Shown here: one piece after another, positions 1-6,214 of the stretch
Numbering within the stretch: position 1 is the first letter of the stretch
Layout: each line of letters starts with the position of its first letter
Source of the DNA: JACMJP01 sp046160675
GTDB taxonomy: Bacteria > Bacteroidota > Bacteroidia > Chitinophagales > BACL12
Direction of reading: 5' to 3'
Length of the DNA stretch: 6,214 nucleotides
Assembly (NCBI GenBank): GCA_046160675.1
Contig: JBJXHH010000020.1
Span: 1-6,214, forward strand
The notes under the pieces: generated by a model
Told to the model about the DNA's origin: nothing
Seen by the model: only the letters and a program-made list of their open reading frames with translations
The model's database searches: none
Made by a program: the position numbers and the translations under genes

Positions 1-2
1 CT

Positions 3-968
3 ATGTATTTAGAAACAACAAAAAATGTATACAAAGAAGCAGCGGAAAATCCGCAGAAGGGATTATGCTGCACTACAACTCCTGTTTGGCAATTACCTGG
101 TTTGGTAATTCCGCAAAAAATGCTGGAGATGAACTATGGCTGCGGCTCGACGGTGAATCCGAGAGACCTTGTAAATAACCCGACCATCATGTATGTCGGG
201 GTTGGCGGCGGCATGGAACTCTTGCAGTTTGCATATTTCTCAAGGAAAAAAGGCGGTGTTATAGGTGTAGATATAGTGGATGAAATGCTTACTGCCTGCG
301 AAGAAAATTTAATAGAAGCGGAAAAATTAAATCCGTGGTTCAAAAAGGAATTTATTGAATTACGCAAAGGCGATGCATTCAATTTGCCTGTGGAGGATAA
401 TTCTGTTGATATCGCTGCGCAAAATTGTTTGTTCAATATTTTTAAAGATGAAGATTTAAAACAAGCGCTTTCTGAAATGTATCGTATCCTGAAAAAACAT
501 GGTCGCCTTGTAATGAGTGACCCAACCTGTGAACAGGTAATGCCGGAGCATTTAAGAGAAGATGAAAAACTCCGTGCGTTATGCCTCAGCGGTTCATTGC
601 CTTTGCAGGAATATATTAACCGCATTACTGAAATAGGTTTTGGAACGGTGGAAGTCAGGGCAAGAAGACCTTATAGGATTTTGGACACAATGCATTATGA
701 TACTGCCGAGAATATATTTATAGAAAGTGCTGAGGTATGCGCCATTAAAGACCCGATGCCAAAAGACGGGCCTTGCGTTTTTACTGGCCGAACAGCAATC
801 TATTATGGTAACGAAGAATATTTTGACGATCACGGCGGGCATATACTCATGCCTAATCAGCCCCTTGCTGTGTGTGATAAAACTGCAGAAAATTTAGGTG
901 CACTTGGCAGAAGGGATATTTTCATTTCGGGCAGTACTTATTTTTATGATGGCGGCGGCTGTTGCTAG
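3..968 (+). CDS. arsM: Arsenite S-adenosylmethionine methyltransferase, arsenosugar-biosynthesis type (ArsM)
   Basis: This cytosolic enzyme is predicted to transfer methyl groups from S-adenosylmethionine to trivalent arsenic, for detoxification or as the first steps of arsenosugar synthesis. The Rossmann SAM-binding motif I is YVGVGGGMELL (residues 64-74), followed by the acidic end of strand 2 at D90 (GVDIVDEML). The cysteine pattern is diagnostic. C22-C23 (LCCTTTP) and C47 (NYGCG) match the ACC...YYGCG region of classical ArsM. C142 (QNCLFNIF) and C194 (LCLSGSL) match the two As(III)-binding cysteines of the core. A C-terminal extension from about residue 245 ends in GGGCC and is, from memory, shared by the ArsM branch that pairs with the radical-SAM enzyme ArsS. 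No ArsS is visible here, but the gene begins at the window edge and a partner could lie upstream. The ATG at 3 fits the family N-terminus, although only two bases precede it and a slightly earlier start cannot be excluded. The subfamily assignment is less certain than the methyltransferase fold. Confidence 0.86.
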   Translation: MYLETTKNVYKEAAENPQKGLCCTTTPVWQLPGLVIPQKMLEMNYGCGSTVNPRDLVNNPTIMYVGVGGGMELLQFAYFSRKKGGVIGVDIVDEMLTACEENLIEAEKLNPWFKKEFIELRKGDAFNLPVEDNSVDIAAQNCLFNIFKDEDLKQALSEMYRILKKHGRLVMSDPTCEQVMPEHLREDEKLRALCLSGSLPLQEYINRITEIGFGTVEVRARRPYRILDTMHYDTAENIFIESAEVCAIKDPMPKDGPCVFTGRTAIYYGNEEYFDDHGGHILMPNQPLAVCDKTAENLGALGRRDIFISGSTYFYDGGGCC

Positions 969-1026
969 GCCTCTCCTTTTTTAAATAGAGAGAGATAAAC
1001 AGGTAACATATTTATTCTATTCTTAC

Positions 1027-1063
1027 AAACAAAAGCCTTTCGCTGTGAAGGTTTTTGTTTTTT
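1027..1063 (+). terminator. Rho-independent terminator after arsM
   Basis: A 13-bp stem forms between 1027-1039 (AAACAAAAGCCTT) and 1048-1060 (AAGGTTTTTGTTT). It contains one G-U pair and closes an 8-nt loop. A run of six T (1058-1063) follows directly and overlaps the right arm. It lies 58 nt past the arsM stop codon and 65 nt before the next start. The stem is AT-rich at its base with a short GC core, so it may not be fully efficient. Confidence 0.7.
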
Positions 1064-1128
1064 GTGGAAAGCTGAAATTCCAGGAGTTTTATATTCACTA
1101 ATTTTCCAACGGAAACAGGACGAAAATC

Positions 1129-2268
1129 ATGCAAAACAACTTGAGCAATAATAAAATTATTCGCATTACGCTTATTATTCTTGTAACGCTTGCACTCGTA
1201 TTCGGCGTAGTATGGTTGTTTCTGCAAATAACAACAATTCTTTTTTATTTCATTATCGCTGCTATTGTTTCTATCATCGGGAAGCCTATTTGTGATTTTA
1301 TTGAACGCATTAAGATCGGCAGGTTTAAAATACCTGATTCACTCTCCTCATTAGCAACTCTCATAATTATCTATTTTGCTGTAATCGGCATTGTTAAAAT
1401 ATTTACACCCTTAGTAGTTGAGCAAACGAATGTGATTTCTCAAATTGATACGGAAAGAGTAGCAGAAGGTTTGCAGCAACAGATGCAAAATCTTGATTCA
1501 CTCATTGTCCGTTTTCAATCCCCTGACCCAAGCCAGCCGCAAAAATCTGTAGAACAGATCATTAATGAAAATTTACAGAATGCGATTAATGTAACTTCTG
1601 TAACACATATTTTCAATAATATACTCGGTGGATTGGGCAATATGCTTGTCGCCCTGTTTTCGATCACTTTCATCGCATTTTTCTTTTTGCGGGATGAAAA
1701 ATTGTTTTATAATATTATGATGATACTTACACCAACCAAGTATGAACCTAACGCAAAAACAATCCTGCATACAAGTAAAAGATACCTTACAAGATATTTC
1801 GTCGGGCTCATCATTCAATCTGCTGTTGTTTTTGTTTTAATTGCGGGGGGGTTATTATTGTTAGGTTTCGGAGCAAAAAGCTGGCTCATTGCTTTATTTG
1901 CAGGCATTGTAAATATTATCCCTTACATAGGGCCCATCATTGGTATGTTATTCGGCATGCTCATCGGTGTTACAACGAACCTGGGTGCAGATCCCAATTT
2001 TGACATAGGCCCCTTACTCCTGCAACTCTTCATTTTATTCCAGGGGGTACAGTTAATAGATAATTTTGTTTCACAACCCATCATATATTCGAATTCTATT
2101 AAAGCCCATCCATTGGAAGTTTTTTTTATTGTTTTGGTTTTCGGAACCCTTGCGGGGGTACCCGGAATGATAGCAGCCATGCCGGTTTACGCCTTTTTCC
2201 GCATCATAGCACGGGAGTTTTTCAGTGAATTTAAGCTGGTAAGAAAAATGACTGAACACATTGATTAA
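1129..2268 (+). CDS. AI-2E family transporter (TqsA/UPF0118-like membrane protein)
   Basis: This is a 379-residue polytopic inner-membrane protein of the AI-2E transporter family (Pfam PF01594). Hydrophobic segments lie at about 11-31, 34-56, 73-97, 165-187, 222-248, 253-283, 292-313 and 329-356. A soluble, helix-forming region (about 98-160) sits between the N-terminal trio and the rest, as usual in the family. The most diagnostic stretches are the glycine/proline-rich FAGIVNIIPYIGPIIG (257-272) and the late HPLEVFF...GTLAGVPGMIAAMP block (327-352). Members have been linked to autoinducer-2 export (TqsA in E. coli) and, for others, to cation/proton antiport. The substrate here cannot be read from sequence, so the family name should not be taken as proof of quorum signalling. 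Length is normal for the family. A weak purine stretch (AGGA, 1117-1120) precedes the ATG by 8 nt. I found no Bacteroidota-type promoter in the 160-base gap upstream and no clear terminator after the stop. A run of seven G (1845-1851) lies inside the gene. Confidence 0.9.
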   Translation: MQNNLSNNKIIRITLIILVTLALVFGVVWLFLQITTILFYFIIAAIVSIIGKPICDFIERIKIGRFKIPDSLSSLATLIIIYFAVIGIVKIFTPLVVEQTNVISQIDTERVAEGLQQQMQNLDSLIVRFQSPDPSQPQKSVEQIINENLQNAINVTSVTHIFNNILGGLGNMLVALFSITFIAFFFLRDEKLFYNIMMILTPTKYEPNAKTILHTSKRYLTRYFVGLIIQSAVVFVLIAGGLLLLGFGAKSWLIALFAGIVNIIPYIGPIIGMLFGMLIGVTTNLGADPNFDIGPLLLQLFILFQGVQLIDNFVSQPIIYSNSIKAHPLEVFFIVLVFGTLAGVPGMIAAMPVYAFFRIIAREFFSEFKLVRKMTEHID

Positions 2269-2338
2269 TACCTGTCTTATCATTAGTCACAAATCCCCAA
2301 AGCTTGTTATTAAATGCTTAACAATTACAGGAACTTTA

Positions 2339-2369
2339 TTTGTGCAATAAAAACATCTCCTTAACTTTA
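2339..2369 (+). promoter_or_regulatory. Bacteroidota-type promoter for the secreted metalloprotease
   Basis: A perfect TTTG (-33 element) lies at 2339-2342, followed by a 19-nt spacer and TAACTTTA at 2362-2369, which matches 7 of 8 positions of the TAnnTTTG -7 element. Both elements and the spacing agree with the promoter consensus of the primary sigma factor described in Bacteroides and Flavobacterium relatives. Transcription would start at about 2373-2378, leaving a leader of roughly 50 nt before the ATG at 2426. That would exclude the upstream in-frame ATG at 2369 as the start codon. Confidence 0.65.
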
Positions 2370-2425
2370 TGAACTCATTCCCTCCACATCACCCGACATA
2401 TTTTCAAATTATAAAAAAGACAATA

Positions 2426-4477
2426 ATGAAAAAACAAATTGTACATCTCACATTTCTTTTCCTAGTTAGTATTTTGCTCACAAACCCGCTGATAGCCCAA
2501 TCAAAAAAAATGGTAGCAAAGCAGGTTGCAAGTTTCAAAACTAGTTATGGGAATTTCAAGCAGGCTACCCCGTTCACTGTTTTAGAAAATGATATTGCCT
2601 TAAAAGCAACTTCAGCAGATTTTGTGAGTAAAGCAACTTTTGCAAAGCTTGACAAAACAATTGTGCAACAATTATATAATGAACGTTCTGCAGCTATCAG
2701 CCTTTCCGTTCCGTATCATAACGGAAGTACACTACTCTTAGAACTTATCCAGGTTGACATTTTTGCTGAAGGCTTCAAAGTAACCAATAGCGCTAATGAA
2801 ACTGAAAATTACAATACTGGTGTGTATTACAGGGGCATCATTCAGGGTGATGAAAACTCTTTAGTGGCCGTCAGCATTTTTGAGGATAATATAATGGGAA
2901 TAATTTCTAATGAAGAAAACGGGAACATCAATCTTGGGAAATATGAAGGCACCGGTGCTAAGAGTGATGATTATATTTTGTTTTCAGAAAAAGATGTTTT
3001 AGTACCCCATGAAGCAGGTTGCGCAACACCTGATGTTGCAGAACCAAAAACACAGGATGCTGGAGATGAAACCGGGGATTCAAGAACTACCAACATAGTG
3101 AAAGTTTACCTGGAAGCTGATTTTCAATTGTATCAAAACAAGGGTTCTTCTGTAACCGCTACATCAGATTATCTCACCGGCATCTTCAATACCTCAGCAA
3201 CTATTTTTGCGAATGATGGAATTACTACAGAAATATCAGAAATTTTTGTGTGGACATCTTCTGATGGATACGCTTCCTCTTCTTCGTTTGCAGCATTAAG
3301 CGACTTTACAGATTTCAGAACGACCTTCAATGGTGACGTAGCGCATCTTGTTGCCCTGGATGCGAACAACGGCGGTGTTGCCGCTACTATTGATGGTTTT
3401 TGTTCCTCAACCGGAAAATATTGTTATAGTGATATTGACGCTAGTTATTCTGAATTTCCAACCTATAGTTGGACGGTGATGGTGTTCACACATGAACTCG
3501 GGCATATCTATGGAAGTTTTCATACACATTGGTGCGGATGGAGCGGCGGTGCAATTGATGATTGTGGGCCGAGTGCAGGATACGGAACTGAGGGAGGCTG
3601 TGCAGCAGGACCCACTCCCACAACTGGCGGAACCATTATGAGTTATTGCCACCTCACTGTTGGAATAAATTTCAGCAATGGTTTTGGCACCCAGCCAGCA
3701 AATGCAATTATTGATGCAATAGAAGCTGCTCCCTGCCTAACAGGAGGTGGTGGTGGCCCCACTGATTATTGTGCCTCAGCAGGAGCCAGTTCTACCAGCC
3801 AATGGATAGACCGTGTGAGATTAGGTGCCATTAACAGGGTTTCAGGCAGCGATGGTGGATATTGGGATGGCACAGAAGTTACAAATACGAACCTTAAAAT
3901 AGGAATAACAAAATCATTAAAAGTAAGCGCAGGAATGAGCGGCGGTGCAGTAACAGTAAATTGGAAAGGTTGGATTGACTGGAACCAGGATTTTGATTTT
4001 GATGACGCCGGTGAAGAGATTCTAAGCCTTGCATCATCAATTACAACCAATTTAACTGCTACATTAGTTGCCCCTATAACTGCAACTCTCGGGAGCACCA
4101 GAATGCGCATTAGTATGAAAAACGGCGGGGTACCTGGATCCTGCGAAAGTTTTAGTTTAGGGGAAGTAGAAGATTTCAATGTTACCATCCTGGCTGCACT
4201 TCCTTCAGGGGAACTTGTTGTAGATGAAAATGATGAAATGCTCATTTATCCCAACCCAGCTCAAAATAATTTCTTCATCAACTGCAGCAGCATGGAAAGT
4301 GAAGAAGTATTAATAGAAATTGTTGACTTGACCGGTAGAGTTGTTGCAGAAAAAATATTTTCATCAACAGAAGGTGAGATTTCTTTTAACCTGGAAAATA
4401 TTTCCACAGGAATGTATATTGTAAAAACTACCGGCGATGATGGGAAAAGCAGGTTGCAGAATTTAATAATTGAATAA
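2426..4477 (+). CDS. Secreted metzincin (reprolysin-like, M12-type) zinc metalloprotease with GEVED and T9SS sorting domains
   Basis: This is a predicted extracellular zinc endopeptidase of 683 residues. The domains in order are: a signal peptide (1-24 or 25, MKK...LIAQ); a propeptide (about 26-215) resembling the reprolysin prodomain, with a possible cysteine-switch residue C199 (PHEAGCATP); a catalytic domain (about 220-437) with the metzincin signature HELGHIYGSFH (zinc ligands H356, H360, H366; catalytic E357) and a Met-turn at TIMSY (M405); a short glycine linker (440-444); a GEVED domain (about 446-590, motif GEVED at 579-583); and a C-terminal type IX sorting domain (about 607-683, opening YPNP and closing with GMYIVKTTGDDGK). 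The cysteine-bearing loop between the third histidine and the Met-turn (C370, C380, C392, C408) probably forms disulfides, which suits an exported protein. An in-frame ATG at 2369 would add 19 residues. I chose 2426 because it starts directly at the KK-plus-hydrophobic signal peptide and because the promoter overlaps the earlier ATG. The target protein is unknown: nutrient acquisition from protein is likely, and a role against other cells is possible but unsupported. Confidence 0.9.
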   Translation: MKKQIVHLTFLFLVSILLTNPLIAQSKKMVAKQVASFKTSYGNFKQATPFTVLENDIALKATSADFVSKATFAKLDKTIVQQLYNERSAAISLSVPYHNGSTLLLELIQVDIFAEGFKVTNSANETENYNTGVYYRGIIQGDENSLVAVSIFEDNIMGIISNEENGNINLGKYEGTGAKSDDYILFSEKDVLVPHEAGCATPDVAEPKTQDAGDETGDSRTTNIVKVYLEADFQLYQNKGSSVTATSDYLTGIFNTSATIFANDGITTEISEIFVWTSSDGYASSSSFAALSDFTDFRTTFNGDVAHLVALDANNGGVAATIDGFCSSTGKYCYSDIDASYSEFPTYSWTVMVFTHELGHIYGSFHTHWCGWSGGAIDDCGPSAGYGTEGGCAAGPTPTTGGTIMSYCHLTVGINFSNGFGTQPANAIIDAIEAAPCLTGGGGGPTDYCASAGASSTSQWIDRVRLGAINRVSGSDGGYWDGTEVTNTNLKIGITKSLKVSAGMSGGAVTVNWKGWIDWNQDFDFDDAGEEILSLASSITTNLTATLVAPITATLGSTRMRISMKNGGVPGSCESFSLGEVEDFNVTILAALPSGELVVDENDEMLIYPNPAQNNFFINCSSMESEEVLIEIVDLTGRVVAEKIFSSTEGEISFNLENISTGMYIVKTTGDDGKSRLQNLIIE

Positions 4478-4490
4478 CATAATCGATAGC

Positions 4491-4523
4491 AAAAAAGGCG
4501 ATGAAAAAATCATCGCCTTTTTT
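4491..4523. terminator. Bidirectional intrinsic terminator between the protease gene and deoC
   Basis: A perfect 14-bp inverted repeat joins AAAAAAGGCGATGA (4491-4504) and TCATCGCCTTTTTT (4510-4523) around an A5 loop. Read on either strand it gives a hairpin with a GC-containing core followed by a run of T, so it can stop both converging genes. It starts 13 nt after the protease stop codon and 16 nt past the deoC stop codon. Confidence 0.92.
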
Positions 4524-4539
4524 ATTTTGAATTCATTTT

Positions 4540-5196
4540 TTAGCTTACAAGTGCAACCCCGCTGCTTGTACCTAGCCTGGATGCCCCGGCATGCATGAGT
4601 TCTAATGCAAACTCCAGGGTTTTAATGCCACCCGATGCTTTTATTTTTATGGAAGGAAGTAAATTCTTTCGCAGGAGTTCAATAATTTCTACACTTGCAC
4701 CGGGAACATTGATGCCTGTTGAAGTTTTAAAAAAGTCCGCTTTATGTTCATTTATAATCTTACAAAGAAGTTCTATTTCAACTTCTGAAAGTATTCCTGT
4801 TTCGCCAATGATTTTTATTATTTTCCCTTCATTGTGAACAAGTTTTGTCAGCATTTCAATTTCGTTTTCTACAGTTTCCCAATCATTGTTCTTTATAGCT
4901 GCTATGTTTGTAACAATGTCTACATGATCTGCACCTCGCCGCAGCACATCTTCTGTTTCTTCAAACTTACTCATCATGGAATTATATCCAAAAGGAAATG
5001 CTACAACCGTTACAACCTCAACTTGTGTTCCTTCTAGAATAGCTACAGCATCTTCAATAAAATAGGGCGGCACACATACCGCAGCAAAGTTATATACCAT
5101 CGATTCTTTGCAAATTCTTTCAATATCAGCAACGCCTGTATCTGGTTTTAAAAATGTGTGTTCAATGGCTGATTTAACTGTGAGAACTTCATTCAT
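4540..5196 (-). CDS. deoC: Deoxyribose-phosphate aldolase (DeoC)
   Basis: This cytosolic class I (Schiff-base) aldolase cleaves 2-deoxy-D-ribose 5-phosphate into glyceraldehyde 3-phosphate and acetaldehyde (EC 4.1.2.4), the last step of deoxyribonucleoside breakdown. The 218 residues form a single TIM barrel of normal length. Landmarks in order are IEHTFLKPD (11-19), VCVPP (40-44), VVAFPFG (64-70), HVDIVTN (91-97) with the expected catalytic aspartate D93, the Schiff-base lysine K157 in FKTSTG, the second active-site lysine K186 in IKASGG, and the phosphate-binding RLGTSSGV (207-214). All catalytic residues are present, so the enzyme should be active. A TGA stop lies in frame 9 nt before the ATG, so the start at 5196 is well supported, but no Shine-Dalgarno sequence precedes it. 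The usual partners (deoA, deoD, cdd) are not in the window. It lies 67 nt after secA on the same strand, with the secA terminator in between, so it may need its own promoter. Confidence 0.95.
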   Translation of the reverse strand: MNEVLTVKSAIEHTFLKPDTGVADIERICKESMVYNFAAVCVPPYFIEDAVAILEGTQVEVVTVVAFPFGYNSMMSKFEETEDVLRRGADHVDIVTNIAAIKNNDWETVENEIEMLTKLVHNEGKIIKIIGETGILSEVEIELLCKIINEHKADFFKTSTGINVPGASVEIIELLRKNLLPSIKIKASGGIKTLEFALELMHAGASRLGTSSGVALVS

Positions 5197-5209
5197 GAAA
5201 AGTCATTTA

Positions 5210-5240
5210 CAAAAATTGGCTGACTTTATCGCCAGCCAAT
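5210..5240 (-). promoter_or_regulatory. Possible deoC promoter overlapping the secA terminator
   Basis: On the minus strand ATTG (5240-5237, 3 of 4 matches to the -33 TTTG) is followed by exactly 19 nt and AATTTTTG (5217-5210, 7 of 8 matches to TAnnTTTG). A start of transcription would fall at about 5200-5205, giving deoC a nearly leaderless mRNA. Both elements carry a mismatch and the region is AT-rich, so this could be chance. It is the best candidate I saw for deoC within the gap. Confidence 0.22.
5211..5240 (-). terminator. Intrinsic terminator of secA, just upstream of deoC
   Basis: On the minus strand a perfect 8-bp stem (ATTGGCTG at 5240-5233, CAGCCAAT at 5222-5215) closes a 10-nt loop and runs into TTTTT (5215-5211). 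It begins 23 nt past the secA stop codon. The T run ends 14 nt before the deoC start codon. Read-through transcripts would therefore carry this hairpin immediately in front of deoC. Confidence 0.75.
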
Positions 5241-5263
5241 GTATCCTGAAAAATTAGTTTTGT

Positions 5264-6214
5264 TTACACATTCGCCCCGTGGCAATTCTTGTATTTCTTT
5301 CCGCTGCCGCATGGGCATGGATCATTTCTTCCTACCTTTTTTTCTACTCTCACAGGCTCCAGGGGTCTACGTTCCTGTGTATTTGTATTCGGGCTGCCAG
5401 GGCCTTTGTTACCGGCTATATCATCCCTGCTGGTTTTCATCTGGCTCATGTCTGTTCTCCGTTGGGCCTGCACACTTTTTACCTCTTCACTCGAGCGTAT
5501 TGGGATATTGCCTTTGAAAATAAAAGAAGCAATCTGCTTATTCACTTCACTCAACATGATCTTAAACATGCTGAATGCTTCGAATTTATAAATGAGCAAT
5601 GGGTCTTTTTGTTCAAACACAGCATTCTGTACGCTTTGCTTCAGGTCATCCATGTTTCTCAAATGATCTTTCCAATCTTCATCTATAATAATAAGGCTTA
5701 TACTGCGTTCAATGGCATTCATTATTTCCATACCATTGGTTTCATAAGCTTTTTTCAAGTTAACGATCACATTTACGCCCTTTCTTCCATCCGTAAATGG
5801 AACTATTACATTTTGCAAGGTTTCGCCTTGTTTCTCATACAAGTCTTTTATTAATGGGAATGCTTTATTGATAAGTTGCTGCTGCTTGCGTTTGTAATAT
5901 TCTTTTACATGCTGATACAACTTTTGTGCAAGTACATCTGTTTTCTCAACTTCAAATTCAGTTTTACTTATCTCCGGTTCCATACTAAAATGCCGTATCA
6001 CATCCAAAGTAAATTCTTCATACTCCCTGCTGTCTGCATGCATATTCACTATTTCTTCACACAACTCCATAAAAGTATTATTCAGATCAACTCCTAGCCT
6101 CTCTCCATCTAATGCATGATTTCTTTTTTTATAAATCAATTCCCGCTGGCTGTTCATTACATCATCGTACTCCAGCAATCTTTTTCGTATGCCAAAATTG
6201 TTTTCTTCTACTTT
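5264..6214 (-). CDS. secA: Preprotein translocase ATPase subunit SecA, C-terminal part (5' end outside window)
   Basis: SecA is the ATPase that drives unfolded preproteins through SecYEG across the inner membrane. Only the last 316 residues are here: the frame is open to the window edge and begins KVEENNFGIRKRLLEYDDVM, a conserved SecA stretch at the start of the helical scaffold/wing region (Pfam PF07516). The helical scaffold and two-helix finger follow (IIDEDWKDHLRNMDDLKQ, about 175-192). A variable, charged, glycine/proline-rich linker then spans about 235-288. The zinc-binding SEC-C motif at the end has ligands C300, C302, C311 and H312 (CPCGSGKKYKNCH) and usually helps bind SecB and phospholipids. 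Nothing suggests damage. The codon TTG at 6178 is an internal leucine within LLEYDD, not a start. The nucleotide-binding domains and the preprotein-binding domain lie beyond the right edge. A terminator follows the stop codon. Confidence 0.97.
   Translation of the reverse strand, partial: KVEENNFGIRKRLLEYDDVMNSQRELIYKKRNHALDGERLGVDLNNTFMELCEEIVNMHADSREYEEFTLDVIRHFSMEPEISKTEFEVEKTDVLAQKLYQHVKEYYKRKQQQLINKAFPLIKDLYEKQGETLQNVIVPFTDGRKGVNVIVNLKKAYETNGMEIMNAIERSISLIIIDEDWKDHLRNMDDLKQSVQNAVFEQKDPLLIYKFEAFSMFKIMLSEVNKQIASFIFKGNIPIRSSEEVKSVQAQRRTDMSQMKTSRDDIAGNKGPGSPNTNTQERRPLEPVRVEKKVGRNDPCPCGSGKKYKNCHGANV

Noticed and set aside
134..625. A 163-codon minus-strand open frame opposite arsM
   Set aside because: The plus-strand methyltransferase accounts for the conservation here, and the antisense product has no recognisable features.
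971..994. CTCTC/GAGAG repeat just after arsM as a hairpin
   Set aside because: It is only 5 bp with a 12-14 nt loop and no T tract, and a much better terminator follows at 1027-1063.
1085..1106. Possible -7 elements (TATATTCA, TAATTTTC) for the AI-2E gene
   Set aside because: TAATTTTC resembles the consensus, but no TTTG-like -33 element sits 19-21 nt upstream. The nearest TTTG (1061-1064) is 25 nt from TATATTCA and 34 nt from TAATTTTC.
1129..2268. Reading the AI-2E family gene as evidence of quorum sensing
   Set aside because: The family name rests on few studied members. No luxS, lsr or sensor gene is in the window, and the substrate cannot be inferred.
2271..2344. Short inverted repeats (TTGTTA/TAACAA at 2304-2324, CACAAAT/ATTTGTG at 2288-2344, CCTGT/ACAGG at 2271-2331) as a terminator for the AI-2E gene
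   Set aside because: The stems are short and AT-rich or widely spaced, some cross each other, and none is followed by a T run.
3766..4245. A 159-codon minus-strand open frame opposite the protease GEVED region
   Set aside because: It is antisense to a clearly conserved domain, with low-complexity Ser-rich composition and no motif.
5279..5854. A long open frame on the plus strand (191 codons), opposite secA
   Set aside because: It lies entirely within the well-conserved secA coding sequence on the other strand and shows no recognisable domain. It reads as a shadow frame.
1..6214. A new defence, mobile or multi-gene system
   Set aside because: Each gene belongs to a known family with its own transcription signals. 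There are no transposase, integrase, repeat array, toxin-antitoxin or nuclease-type genes, and no unexplained long non-coding stretch.

Overview
The window looks like chromosomal DNA from a member of the Bacteroidota, perhaps from the Chitinophagales or a related group. Four things point there. A secreted protease carries a GEVED domain and a C-terminal type IX secretion (T9SS) sorting domain. The promoter in front of that protease has the Bacteroidota form (TTTG, 19 nt, TAnnTTTG-like). The start codons lack strong Shine-Dalgarno sequences. The SecA and ArsM sequences are of the kind I associate with that phylum. The genus cannot be fixed from this stretch alone.

Layout. Three genes read left to right. 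First is an arsenite S-adenosylmethionine methyltransferase of the arsenosugar type (arsM, 3-968), possibly missing a codon or two at the window edge and followed by an intrinsic terminator (1027-1063). Second is a polytopic membrane protein of the AI-2E/TqsA transporter family (1129-2268). Third is a secreted metzincin zinc protease (2426-4477) with its own promoter (2339-2369). Two genes read right to left: deoxyribose-phosphate aldolase (deoC, 4540-5196), and upstream of it the 3' 951 bases of secA (5264-6214, running off the right edge). A perfect 14-bp inverted repeat (4491-4523) separates the convergent protease and deoC genes and can terminate both. A second hairpin (5211-5240) ends secA just before deoC.

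How the genes work together. This is not one pathway. The genes are largely separate transcription units: arsenic biotransformation, a membrane transporter, an exported protease, nucleoside catabolism and general protein export. The only functional link is general: the protease has an N-terminal signal peptide, so it would cross the inner membrane through SecYEG driven by SecA, then cross the outer membrane through the T9SS.

I found no CRISPR array, tRNA, rRNA, insertion sequence or phage gene, and no convincing previously undescribed system. No stretch longer than about 160 bases lacks a gene. The points most worth checking are the promoter that moves the protease start 57 bases downstream, the four-site cysteine set of ArsM, and the secA terminator that overlaps a possible deoC promoter.
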